DNA of 64,000 bases from Halocaridina rubra (lineage: Eukaryota; Arthropoda; Malacostraca; Decapoda; Atyidae). The stretch is from assembly GCA_037179515.1 (NCBI GenBank), contig JAXCGZ010021037.1:7501-71500 (forward strand). Reading direction: 5' to 3'. Positions within the stretch are counted from its first letter, which is position 1, and the number at the start of each line of letters is the position of its first letter. Of the stretch, positions 13,379 through 26,353 are shown one piece after another. Below the pieces are notes generated by a model that was given only the letters and a program-made list of their open reading frames with translations, had not been told where the DNA came from and did not search any database. The translations under genes were made by a program, and so were the position numbers.

Positions 13379-13499
13379 TCGAATATTGAAAACTCGAGAA
13401 TAAATAATATGGATTCTTGAAGACACACAAAAAAAAAATAATAATAATAATGAATTAAATAAAAATCAAATATTGAAAACTCGAGAATAAATAATATGG
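13379..13499 (+). repeat. Tandem duplication of about 90 bp; first copy is an empty insertion site
   Basis: AATATTGAAAACTCGAGAAT and the following AAATAATATGG occur at 13,382-13,412 and again at 13,470-13,499. The first copy continues directly into ATTCTTGAAGACACAC. In the second, the matching continuation (ATTCTTACAGACGC) appears only after the 364-bp insertion. Confidence 0.75.
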
Positions 13500-13863
13500 G
13501 TAATTTAACAGTTTAATATCGCACACCATTCCTAGCTAACATAGCCATCCAGTCGAAAAACTTCATTGAAGAAAAGTTGTCTGTTATAAAACACGTTGTC
13601 GAGTGTTATCGTCCGGACTGAAAGGAACTTTCTTTGATAATTCTCACTTAAGTTTTGAACAAATTACTAAATTTTCATATTACAATAAATATACTCAGGA
13701 AAAAAATTCAGAGTATCTAGGAATTAGTTTAACATCAGTTTCTGACTGGGGGTTTGGTTAGGTTAGGTTATGAATGATTAGGTTATGAAATCACGCAAAA
13801 AATAGGTGATTTTGGCGGGAAATAGCCGAAATTTGGCCGCGATACTAAACTGTTAAATCACCT
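13500..13863. mobile_element. Short non-autonomous DNA transposon with 8-bp target duplication
   Basis: Termini are inverted repeats: left GTAATTTAACAGTTTAATAT, right (reverse complement) GGTGATTTAACAGTTTAGTA. TAATATGG flanks both sides (13,492-13,499 and 13,864-13,871), and the duplicated neighbour sequence gives the unoccupied site. An 8-bp duplication fits hAT, Merlin or P-type elements. No transposase. It contains a few GGTTA units at about 13,755-13,770. Confidence 0.7.
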
Positions 13864-13871
13864 TAATATGG

Positions 13872-14956
13872 ATTCTTACAGACGCAAAAAAAAAATAAAA
13901 ATAAATAAATAAAAATATAAAAAAATTCAGAAAATTATAATTTTAATATAAATAATAAATTATGATCTGTTCAACCTGATATATCAAAAGCTTGAACTCA
14001 AGAAAAAGAGAATACACAGTATTATTAACACGAGACGAGCAACACCGAACCGTTAGGCGAAATGACGCGGGGGAAGGGTGGGGGTTGAACAGCCAAACAC
14101 TACTTTGGTGTGGTATATCTCCTGTACTAGAGGCTTCCTTTACCCCTGTTGATCGATTCACGTCACTAAGTGTGGGAATCAACTTACCATCCCCCCCCCC
14201 ACAACCCTCATGACTAAAGGTATCCCTCCAACGCGTAATAACCCTTGACCCTCCACGGAAAATTTTACTTGACTTACTTTATCAATTTATCTAACTATTT
14301 TGCTTGGGTATCTATTCCTTGAAAATAATACATCGTTTCCATAATTTTCTTCTTTTAATATCTTTAGTGGGGAGTGAATTTAGTTGCATTCTGAGTAATC
14401 AAGTTAAATATGTGTCACCGGGTAACAGAGATGAAAATGAGAAAGTCAGAAAGAGGGAAGACTTGCATGGTCAACTTCCAAAGTTCTAAAATATCCTCCT
14501 CACACGACCATCAGAAAGCTCTCAATAATGAATGATGCCGTTCCCCAATTGGCACACTCCGCTTCAATTGACAGACCGACCAAGTCCTCCTCCTCCTCAT
14601 TCAGAGAGGAAAGAACCACACTTTCCCCAAACCTCATTCTTCACTTCCTGTAGCTTATCCCCCCCCCCCCACAATCCTTTTCATCCCAAAAACATCGTAA
14701 TACCCACTGTCAACTATGTGGAATAGAAGTGCCAGAGGAATTAAATAATTTATTTATTCTCTCTCTCTCTCTCTTAAATTATCATATATAAGCACTGTCA
14801 GTTCAAGAGGCAGTGGTGGGAAGGGTAAATAGCATCTTCGAAGATGTCAAGATACAGTAGCATTCAGTAACTGGAACTCCCATTTAGAGGACAACAAAAT
14901 CTACCAGTGACGTATGAGGACAAAAGCCGGGTATCCTGACAGTTGCCCCCAAATCT

Positions 14957-14961
<5 letters not shown>
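13872..14961. other. Non-coding stretch
   Basis: AT-rich DNA with C-homopolymers (about 14,190-14,200 and 14,660-14,670) and a (CT)n run at about 14,759-14,774. No gene recognised. Confidence 0.5.
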
Positions 14962-15054
<93 letters not shown>

Positions 15055-15057
15055 TAT
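14962..15057. repeat. (TA)n microsatellite
   Basis: TA array with a slip near 15,048, followed by ATAATAATA, which could be the tail of the adjoining LINE fragment. Confidence 0.97.
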
Positions 15058-15068
15058 TAATTGCAAGT

Positions 15069-15804
15069 AGTAATAATAATAATAATAATATATCTGTATG
15101 GTGGCCCCATTCCCCCATTAAAGGGGTGGCCGAGCCAAGAACATGCATTCACCACGAGCCAACATACCCCAATCACTCCTCTCAGCTCCTTGGAAATAAA
15201 GGGTTAACACGTCCCCCACCATCCTGCTTGGATCACACACAGGGTAGGCGGGCAAGTATATTATGCCGCGAGACCCGACAGCCGAAGCTGTTTGCCACCA
15301 CCGCTTCATAATGCGGTAGCTCTCCCCTTACACCCACCTATCACAGCTCACTGTGCTAAAGGTGCGAAATCTCCCCTTGGCCCATATCACCCATACAAAA
15401 TTCTTCTCCACTCATTCTTATCTCTTGCACGCTCTTTGCCCTGCTCTACCGACATTCCACGTGCATCCAATGCTTTTTCCATGCCATCCATCTACCTCAT
15501 TCAGTCTTTATTTTGGTCTCACTCCAACCACTTCTGCACTCCACACTCTCTAGCTTAATCATCTATCACTCATCCTTTCAATGTGGTCAAGCCAATTCAG
15601 TACTCTCTGATATTAACTCATCTGAGTTTTCTTATAACACCTGTACTCTGTCTCACCTCATCACATATCGTCTACCTATTATAGATACACCAATCATACT
15701 TCTAAAACACCACCATCTCCAGTATATACAACTTGTTCTTTTCATCCTCTCTTACATTCCATGTCTCTGCTCCATTCATTTCTGTCGGCACAATCACACC
15801 TTCC

Positions 15805-15807
<3 letters not shown>
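15069..15807 (-). pseudogene. 5'-truncated non-LTR retrotransposon (LINE D), 3' end
   Basis: The minus strand encodes, with stops, a C-terminal block typical of many LINE ORF2 proteins: an RVLNWLDHIERMS-like stretch, an RLNEVDGW region, and the spacing of the WRRILYG end (about 15,390-15,620). A GC-richer 3' UTR follows to about 15,097, then ATT repeats. Its 3' end (GGCCACCCCTTTAATGGGGG read on minus) resembles the end of SINE-like family M. The RT catalytic core is absent. Confidence 0.55.

Positions 15808-15866
<59 letters not shown>
15808..15866. repeat. (AAT)n microsatellite
   Basis: About 20 AAT units; frames read poly-I, poly-L or poly-N. Confidence 0.97.
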
Positions 15867-15869
<3 letters not shown>

Positions 15870-16280
15870 GACCGCAACGAGTGACAACGATAAAAAACAT
15901 ATCATGAATATACAAACTAGCAAAAAGATATAAACGAAAATCTAGAGGAAAAAATGAAAACCACAACAATAAAAAAAAAGGCTCTAAAGAAAACTCACTA
16001 ATCTACCTGGCTTGACCCAACGAGAAAATTTGACTCCTACATAGAAACCTTACACTTGTTAACGGTGCATCTCCCACACATTATATTAACTCTCTTTATC
16101 TACCCGACAGACTGCGCCGACGCTTACTCTACCAAACCTACTTAGTTTCTCATAAAAACCGAAACCATTTTTGGGGGAGGGATATTCCTAATACAATATA
16201 CAGTATTGCGATTACGCTTCATATATGGAAAAAGTTATTTAGGCCAGATAATTCATCGCAATAAAGCTTAAAAATTAATG

Positions 16281-16410
<130 letters not shown>

Positions 16411-17188
16411 TGAGTAAACACTGACGTATGTATGTATACATGTAATGTATGCATTAGGAACTCCATTTCGAAATAAAAGATTGTCGAATAAAATACCTTA
16501 TGATATACTGTGTGCATAACTTGAATCCCAGCCAAGCATTATAAAATAAAGTGAGTGAGGGAAAACATCTGTTGATGATGGTTTTCCGCTTAGTAGAGTG
16601 AGGAATCATATACAAGAGGTCCTCCCTGCAAACTGAGTAAACGTAATAGAGCCAGACTTACTTCACCAATCCTTAGATCTCTCTCTCTCTCTCCGCAAAC
16701 TAATAATCTAACCTCAAACCAAACATATCTAATGACCTCTATAGCCACCAATCTTCAGCAAAAATAAGGTGGGTAGGAAGCGAAATAAGCAAATACATCA
16801 TCAACATCTCCATTTCCGTCTCCTTCAACACCACTAAAAATATATAAATGAATAAAAAAAAAAATACAGAAATAGCGATACAGTGAAATATACGAAGAGT
16901 GGGGAAACCAAGAACATACCATCTCCCTTTATAAAAATAACAACTAGGTTAAACCTGTCTTGTACTTGTAGCTTAAAAAAATACAAATGAAAGCGACCAA
17001 CAACTATGGTATGAAAGGGCACTAGCAAGACTCTAGAGATAGATGCGAATGGATGCCAAAGAGACATCAAGACGGCATTTCAAAGCTTATAGCGAATGGT
17101 AAATGTGAGGCGTCAAAAAAGTTATCAAGATCAATTCTAAACAAAGTATTAATTTCTTGACCAGAATACTTATAATTACAAAAGCTCT

Positions 17189-17236
17189 ACATTTTTTTTT
17201 TAAGAGTGTAACACCAGGGTGGGCCAAAATGACATA
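17189..17236 (-). mobile_element. 3'-end fragment of SINE A / LINE B tail
   Basis: TTTTTTTAAGAGTGTAACACC followed by AGGGTGGGCCAAAA is the reverse complement of the tail shared by SINE-like family A and LINE B. Only about 45 bp remain. Confidence 0.5.
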
Positions 17237-17861
17237 TATTTGCGGATTTAGCACAGGATAGTCAAAGTGGAAGAAATTCAACGAAAAGGAATTACAGAAT
17301 TTCAAAAGAAGTATTGCATATATTCATAAACATACACAAACAAGTGTAAAGCAAATATAGTGAAGCATTAACTCACCTTGTCTATATTTAGGGATTAAAA
17401 TAGGCTTAGAGTAACTTACTTGTAACAAGACTGTACACATCGCACTCAAGGGCCAGAAATAAACACGGGGTAAGACAAATAAAAACTGAGATTAGAGTAG
17501 GATACTGAAAGTGGGGGGGGGGAATATTCTTATAAGCCTATGTACACGGGCATTCATTCTGGGCACTAATCCTTACACAAAATCCATCCCTTAATAGTGT
17601 TAAACACATTCCTTAAGAAACAATAACACAATTTCAAATAAATAAATATATAAAGAAGCTATACTGTAAAATTTTAAAGCATTGCACTTGAAAGCAGAAC
17701 AGTGAACTTTACAAACATGCAAACAATTCTATTCTACCACTAACTCCACGCATGCACACTTAGGAAGGACGACTAAATTTACAACAGTAAATAAAAAAGA
17801 AAAAAGAAAAACCTACTCCAATGAGTAAGACCTCATTCGGAAGAGGAAGCACTCAGAATAC

Positions 17862-18895
<1,034 letters not shown>

Positions 18896-19170
18896 TGCTC
18901 CCTCATTTATTGCAGGAGTTCGGTTCCGGGACCAGCCGCGATATGTGAAAATCCGCGAAGTAAGATCACAATATATACATAGGTATTTTACATTTATATT
19001 ACCTTTACTGTATAAAATCTCTCAGCACTGTTAAAAAAACCACTCAATACTTTATTAATAACAGCATGAAATGTAAATTTATATGAACATGATAGGTAAA
19101 CTTACCGTGAATGAGGTGATGACGACGTGTATAGACTCCAGAGGAAATTATTCCGCAGCCAATGACAGCT

Positions 19171-20905
19171 TTAAAGCTGCTTTTTGCGAGAGAAGAACAT
19201 GGCAATGGGGAGTTGCTGTCGCTGTTTCTTCATTAGTTGGGAAATGGTTTTGTAAGGACTCATGGCATCGTCGAGAAGATTGCAGTAGGTCACCAAACGA
19301 ACTATATTATCATATTCTTGCGAGAGTTGTTGGACTGCTTTCACATGTTCATATATAACTGCCAGACGTTCGAGTGCAAGGCCAGGTTTTTTTATTTCTT
19401 TGCGCGATTCCTCTGGTTGTTCTTCCTCATTTTCAGTCTCTGATTTTGTCATTTCCTCCAAGTCTTCATCAGTCAAAGGCTGCGAGTGGCAGTATGTCAG
19501 TTCATTCACGTCTTCATGAGTCATATCTTCAAAGCATTCTCCTCCTAGAAATGCAGCTAACTTCGCAGCTTTCGCAACTGCTGAGTTATGGACTTCGTCA
19601 GCAGCGAATCCCTTGTAATCGTAGACGACTTCAGGCCACAATTTCTTCCAGCTGGCATTGATTAGGGCTGGCTTCATCTCTTTGATTGTATTCTGAATAT
19701 TTAGAAGGCATGTAGCAATCATGTAGTTACGCCAGTAAGAGTTCAGTGAGAATTCTTTGTCCGCATCCATGGATACAACTAGGTTCACCAGGGCATTTCG
19801 TGTGTAGAGGGCCTTGAACGCACGAATAACGCCTTAATCCATAGGCTGAATCAGTGATGTCGTATTCGGTGGCACGAACTCTACTTGAACACCGTCATAT
19901 TGGAGATCGGTTGCGAGGCCACCAGCAATATCCATCTAAAGAAGGACTTTAAATTAAAGGCTCTTTTATGCAAGATAAAATTTGCCCTGAGATAAAGCAT
20001 TGGTGAAACCAGTCCGATGTGAGGCTTTTCGTGATCCAGGCCTTAGGGTTATGCATCCAATACACTGGCAGCATATTATTATTCTTATTCTTCAAAGCCC
20101 TAGGGATCTTAGACTTGTAGATAAGCCAGGGCTTTAACATGAAGCCCGCAGCATTCCCGCACATGATGAGGGTAACGGGGTCTTTGTGTGCTTTAAATCC
20201 AGAAAAGTGCGAGACGGCATCCTCTTCCAAAATAACCCAGTCTCATTCTTATTAAAGACTTGTTCAGGAGCATATTTGCGTTCCTTGATAATTTTCTTGG
20301 AGTCGTTTTTCATGTCATCTTCAGCTGCAGCTGTATCTGCAGAGGCAGCTTCACCATGATGTGAAACGCTCTTTTGGCCATAGCATTTTTGAAATTTGGC
20401 GAACCATCCCTTGCTTGCCACGAACGATTGTTTCCTCGGTGGAGAATCGCGGGTCCTGGTTGTGGGTCGTCGATATCTTCTCTCTCCTCCTCCTTACGGT
20501 CGCCACTGTCGTCGTCGGGTTCGTTTGCAGAGAATGTCTCGCACAGTTTCTTCGCCTTTGTTTGTATAATATTGGTGTCTAAGCTGATGTTCTTCTTTCT
20601 GCAATCAGCAATTCATAGGGCCAAGGAAGATTCAATCCGCACTATTATCTCATTGCGGGGTGTTATGACCCTCTTCGCTGTTTTACTAGATAAAATAGTC
20701 GCTGTTTTCCTGATATTTGCCGCGTCCTTTTTGATGTATCGAACAGTAGATTTGATGAGGCAAAATGGCGGCTGACATCAGCAAACCTTCTTCCTTCCTT
20801 CAGCATATCTAACAGTTTTACCTTATCTGCTAGGGTCAACATCTTCCTTTGCCACTTAAGCTTACTACCAGAAGCCTTAGAAGATGAAGGACGCTTGGGA
20901 GGCAT
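19171..20905 (-). pseudogene. Tigger-type transposase, element A, inactive
   Basis: The start MPPKRPSSSKASG (20,905) leads into the CENP-B/psq-type helix-turn-helix (MLTLADKVKLLDMLKEG). Then, in shifted frames, come the second HTH block (KGWFAKFQKCYGQKSVS), the DDE domain, and a C-terminal acidic domain ending MKKQRQQLPIAMFF. The segment around the first catalytic Asp reads FNKNETGLFWK, where element B has FNIDETGLFWK, so the Asp is lost. A stop follows QPMD at the third catalytic region (about 19,834). Several frameshifts add to this. A long DNA-binding loop region has been lost between about 20,660 and 20,440 compared with B. Confidence 0.85.
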
Positions 20906-21628
20906 AGCAGAGGTTGTAAAAAGAGAGTAAAAAATATCACAATCACAACGTATTAAGAAGCACAACGCGAACAGCGCGCACGAGACTGAATGGGTGAGGC
21001 GAGACAATGGAAGACGCCGGGATAATGAAGCATCAATCAAAAAGCCATTCAGACCCCATGATACAGAACATGCAGAAAAACAATTCTGTGATTCGTCGTC
21101 TCCCACCCTTTAAGCCAATAGCATCCCATGAACTATCTCATGTAGGTGCGAGCGTTTGCGTTTTCCAAGACACCAATACAGTGTACGCTATCGTACAGTA
21201 TTTTACATGGTGCAATACTGTGAGTTACATGTTTAAATTTATGTTTTTTACTATTTTTTACTCTTTTACTATTATTAGGCGAAGAAATACTTTCTTTTCA
21301 ATAATGAAAATACTGGAAATTTTAATATGCACTAGCTCACGTAGGTGCGACCCTTTTCGTTTTCCGAAACGCTGAAAACGGTATCGTATTTTACATGGTG
21401 CAATACTGTGAGTTACATGTTTAAATTTATGTTTTTTACTAGTTTTTACTGTTTTATTATTCTTAGGCTAGGAAATAACTTTTTATCAATAAAATAATCA
21501 AAATACTGGAAATTTTAATGTGCTAGCTCAAGTAGTTGCGACCCTTTGCGTTTTCCGAAACGCCGATACCGGTATCGTACTGTCTATGGTGCAGTTTAAA
21601 TTTATGTTTTTTATACTATTTAATACTG

Positions 21629-21832
21629 TTTTGTAGTCTCCGTGGCAAAATGGTAGCGTCTGCGACTCTGAGGCGGCAGGTCGAGGGTTTGCGCCCCGTC
21701 ACGGACTGAGGTTAGTAAGGGCATACACTCAGGGTAACGATTACATCTGCCAAAACAAGTTCTTCGTAAGGAGGCAACCGTCCTAGCCCTTAGTAGAAAA
21801 GGGAGTTCGTGACGTAAAACCGAATCCAATCC
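21629..21832 (+). mobile_element. tRNA-derived SINE nested in transposon A, 16-bp target duplication
   Basis: A 204-bp insert is flanked by ATACTATTTAATACTG at 21,613-21,628 and 21,833-21,848. Its 5' head has a tRNA-like A box (TGGCAAAATGGTAGCG) and a B-box-like GGTTTGCGCCC, with GTC...CGTG pairing to CACGGAC as a relic acceptor stem. The body ends GACGTAAAACCGAATCCAATCC. The target duplication and pol III promoter support retrotransposition by a LINE enzyme. Confidence 0.8.
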
Positions 21833-22021
21833 ATACTATTTAATACTGATTTATTATTCTTAGGCTGGGAAATACATTTTTTTATCAATAAAATAATAAA
21901 AAAAAAAAAATTTCAATAAAATAATGAAAATACCCAAAATTTTTATTTTTTAAGTCTTAAAAAAAAAAAAAAATCTGCGATGCACTGAATTCGCGATAGG
22001 TGAACCGCGATATAGCGAGGG

Positions 22022-22123
<102 letters not shown>

Positions 22124-22299
22124 TGTTACCCCGCTGTATCGCGCTTCTTGGTTCGCAGTCTCACTCGATCGCGGTTTTATTTTATAAATGATTATTTTAT
22201 TTTATTGGTATACGCAAAAATATTAAAATATTGAAAAAAAAAATTTTCAGTATTTAAATTTTTTTTTTTCATTATTTAATTGATAAAAAAAAATTATTT

Positions 22300-22790
22300 C
22301 CCAGCCTACGAATAATAAAACAGCAAAAAACAAATTTAGATATACGTACGTACAGTATAACTCACAGTACAGGGTATTGCATCATGCAAAACAGTGTCCG
22401 ATAGCGTACAATGTATTGGGGTCACAGCTACGTGAGCTAGCATATATATTTATATTTCCAGTAGTTTCATGATTTTATTGATAAAAAAACGTATTTCTTA
22501 GCCTAAGAATAATAAAACAGCAAAAAATAGTAAACAGTATTGCACCACGTAAAATATGAGACCGGTATCAGTGTTTCGGAAAACGCAAAGGCTCCCACCT
22601 ACGTGACCTAGTGAATATTAAAAGTTTCATTATTTTATTGATAAAACAAGTATTTCCTAGCCTAAGAATAATAAAACAGTAAAAAACAATAAAAAACATA
22701 AAGTACTAACAGTATTTCACCATGTAAAATACGATACCGCTATCAACGTTTCGGAAACGAAAAGGCTCTCACCTACGTGAGATAGTTCAT
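22300..22790 (+). repeat. 5' subterminal repeats of transposon B
   Basis: The block CCTAAGAATAATAAAACAG, CACGTAAAATA, a CGGTATCA-type motif and ACCTACGTGA recurs near 22,304, 22,502 and 22,661. Equivalent sets of three are found in transposons A and D, so they are a family property, perhaps transposase-binding sites. Confidence 0.7.
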
Positions 22791-23018
22791 GGAATGCTAT
22801 TGGCTGAAAGGTCGGGAGACAACGAATCACAGAACTGTTTTTCAATATTTTCTGTATCATGGGGTCTGACTGGCTTTTTCAATGCAGTTTGCTTTTCCCT
22901 CCAATTTCCAATGTGCCGCCTCACTCGCTCAGTCTAACTCTCGTGTGCGCCGTTCTCGTTGTGCTTACTAATACGTTTTGCTTGTGATTTTTTTTACTCG
23001 CATATTAGAACCTTTGCA

Positions 23019-24772
23019 ATGCCTCCCAAGCATCCTTCATCTTCTGAGGCTTCTTGTAGTGAGCCTAAGCGGCAAAGGAAAATGTTAACCATTGTAGATA
23101 AAGTGAAACTCTTAGATATGTTGAAAGAAGGAAAAATGTTTGTGGATGTCGGCAGCTATTTTGGCCTCAATGAATCTACTGTGCGTTACATAATAAAGGA
23201 CGAGGCAAAGATCAGGAAAACAGCGAGCATTTCTTTTAATAAATCGGCGAAGAGGCTCGTATCACCCCGCAATAAAGCAGTAGTGCGCATGGAAGCTGCT
23301 TTGGCCCTGTGGATTGCTGATTGCAGAAAAAAAAACATCAGCTTAGACACCAATATCATACAAACAAAGGCGAAGATGCTGTACGAGACATTCGCTGCAA
23401 ATGAACCCGATGACGACAGTGGCGACCGTGGAGAGGAGGGGAGAGAAGAACATATCGACGACCCACAACCAGGACTCTCCAGGGAGGATACAACCGTTCG
23501 TTGCTAGCAGGGGATGGTTCTTCAGATTTCAAAAACGCTATGGCCTAAAGAGTGTTTCAGTTTATGGCGAGGCTGCCTCTACAGATACAGCTGCCGCAGA
23601 ATTACGTCAAGAATGACCAAGAAAATTATCGCCGAAGGGGAATATGTTCCTGAGCAAGTCTTCAACATAGATGAGACTGGGTTATTTTGGAAGAGAATGC
23701 CATCTAGCACTTTTCTCTTCAAGGAAGAAGCTAAAGCCCCGGGATTTAAAGCGCACAAAGATCGCGTTACCCTCATCATGTGTGGGAATGCTGCGGGCTT
23801 CATGTTAAAGCCTGGGCTTATCTACAAGTCAAAGAACCCTAGGGCTTTGAAGAACAAGAATAAGAATCTGCTGCCAGTGTATTGGATGCATAACCCCAAG
23901 GCCTGGATCACGAAAAGCCTCACATTGGACTGGTTTTACCAATGCTTTATCCCTCAGGTAAAACTTTATCTTATGGAAAAAGGCCTTGAATTTAAAGTCC
24001 TTCTTTTGATGGATAATGCTGGTAGCCACGCAACCAAGCTCCAATATGACGGTGTTCAAGTTGAGTTCCTGCCACCGAATACGACGTCACTGATTCAGCC
24101 TCTGGATCAAGGCATTATTCGTGCCTTCAAGGCCCTATACACACGAAATGCCTGGCGAACCTAGTTGATTCCATGGATTCCGACAAAGACTTCTCATTGA
24201 AGACTTACTGGTGTAATTACACGATTGCCAGATGCCTACAAAATATTCAGAAAGCAATCAAAGAGATGAAGTCGGCCACAATCAATGCCAGCTGGAAGAA
24301 ATTGTGGCCCGAAATCATCCACGACTACAAGGGATTTGCTCCTGTCGAGGTGCAGAAGGCGGCAGTTGCGAAAGCTGTGAAGTTGGCTGCATTGCTAGGA
24401 GGTGAAGGCTTTAAAGATATGACTCCCGAAGATGTGAATGAACTGATTGACTGCCACTCGCAGCCTTTGAGTGATGAAGACTTGGATGAAATGACGAAAT
24501 CAGCGAGCGAAGAAGAGGAAGAACTTGAGGAATCGCATGAACCAACTGAAGAACCTGGCCTTACACTCGAACGTTTGGCGGCCATGTATGACCATTACAA
24601 AGCACTCCAACAACTCTCGCAGAAACATGAAAAAAATATGGTTCGTTCGGTGACCTTCTGTAATTTTCTCGACGATGCCATGACTCCTTACCATGCCATG
24701 TTCCAACAAATGAAGAAACAACAACAGCAACTCCCCATTACCATGTTCTTCCCCTCCAAAAAGCAGCCATAA
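23019..24772 (+). pseudogene. Tigger-type transposase, element B, few disabling changes
   Basis: The protein family is TIGD/pogo: N-terminal psq-like HTH (MLTIVDKVKLLDMLKEGKMF, then LNESTVRYIIKDE), second CENP-B HTH (KGWF-like RGWFFRFQKRYGLKSVS), and a DDE domain with the three Asp in FNIDETGLFWK, LLLMDNAGSHA and QPLDQGII (30 residues between the second and third). An acidic C-terminal tail ends PITMFFPSKKQP. Reading is broken by frame changes near 23,505 and 23,600 and by a one-base loss near 24,150. All three catalytic Asp are still encoded, so inactivation looks recent compared with A. The start is chosen at the MPPKHPSSSEAS homologous to A. Confidence 0.88.
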
Positions 24773-24859
24773 AGCTTTTATTGGCTGTGAAATAATTTCC
24801 TCCGGGGTCGAGAATGATGATCATCACCTCATTCACGGTAAGTTTACCTATCATGTACA

Positions 24860-25965
24860 AATGTATGCCACGTCATTATCACCTCATTCACCGTAATTTT
24901 ATCTATAACTTTCATAAAAATTTACGTTGCTTGCTGTTATTTATAATGTAAAGGGTGTTTTTTTAACAGTGCAGGGAGGGTTTATACAGTACGTAAACGA
25001 AAAAATAATTGTAAATGAGTATGTATGTCACGTCATTATCACCTCATTCACCGTAATTTTATCTATCACTTTCATAAAAATTTACGTTGCTTGCTGTTAT
25101 CTATAATGTTAAGGGTGTTTTTTTTAACAGTGCAGGGAGGGTTTATACAGTACGCAAATGAAAAAATAATTGTAAATGAGTATGTATGTCACGTCATTAT
25201 CACCTCATTCACCGTAATTTTATCTATCACTTTCATAAAAATTTACGTTGCTTGCTGTTATTTATAATGTAAAGGGTGTTTTTTTAACAGTGCAGGGAGG
25301 GTTTATACAGTACGTAAACGAAAAAAGAATTGCAAATGACTATGTATGTCACGTCATCATCACATTCACGGTAAGTTTTCCTATCACTTTCATAAAAATT
25401 TACGTTGCTTGCTGTTATCTATAATGTTAAGGGTGTTCTTTTTAACAGTGCAGGGAGGGTTTATATAGTACGTAAATGAAAAAATAATTGTAAATGAGTG
25501 TGTATGTCACGTCATTATCCCCTCATTCACCGTAATTTTATCTATCACTTTCATAAAAATTTACGTTGCTTGTTGTTATTTATAATGTAAAGGGTGTTTT
25601 TTAAACAGTGCAGGGAGGGTTTATACAGTACGTAAACGAAAAAATAATTGTAAATGAGTATGTATGTCACGTCATCATCACATTCACGGTAAGTTTTCCT
25701 ATCACTTTCATAAAAATTTATGTTGCTTGCTGTTATCTATAATGTTAAGGGTGTGTTTTTTAACAGTGCAGGGAGGGTTTATACAGTACGTAAATGAAAA
25801 AATAATTGTAAATGAGTATGTATGTCACGTCATTATCACCTCATTCACCGTAATTTTATCTATCACTTTCATAAAAATTTACGTTGCTTGCTGTTCTTTA
25901 TAATGTAAAGGGTGTTTTTTTAACAGTGCAGGGAGGGTTTATACAGTGTAAACGTAAAAATATAT
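24860..25965 (+). repeat. Seven-copy 160-bp tandem repeat at the 3' end of transposon B
   Basis: The block starting CGTCATTATCACCTCATTC recurs at 24,871, 25,031, 25,192, 25,352, 25,510, 25,670 and 25,828 (period 158-161). Copies 4 and 6 share a variant (CATCATCACATTCACGGTAAG) and alternate with 5 and 7, a dimeric higher-order pattern. Every unit also has TTTTTTAACAGTGCAGGGAGG. Elements A, C and D have one or two copies of the same unit at this position. Confidence 0.9.
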
Positions 25966-26064
25966 TAAAATATCTATGTACATATAGGCGGATCCTACTT
26001 CGCGGATTTCCTGGTTAGCATTGGGTCCCGGAACCGAACTACCGCGATAAGTGAGGCAACACTG

Positions 26065-26353
<289 letters not shown>

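Noticed and set aside
13750..13790. GGTTA units resembling the arthropod telomere repeat (also CCTAACCTAACC at 38,890)
   Set aside because: Only two to four units, interrupted, and inside a transposon or single-copy DNA; too short to call interstitial telomere.
19083..19661. Plus-strand frames (about 70-95 codons) opposite the transposase
   Set aside because: Antisense shadows of the minus-strand transposase pseudogene.
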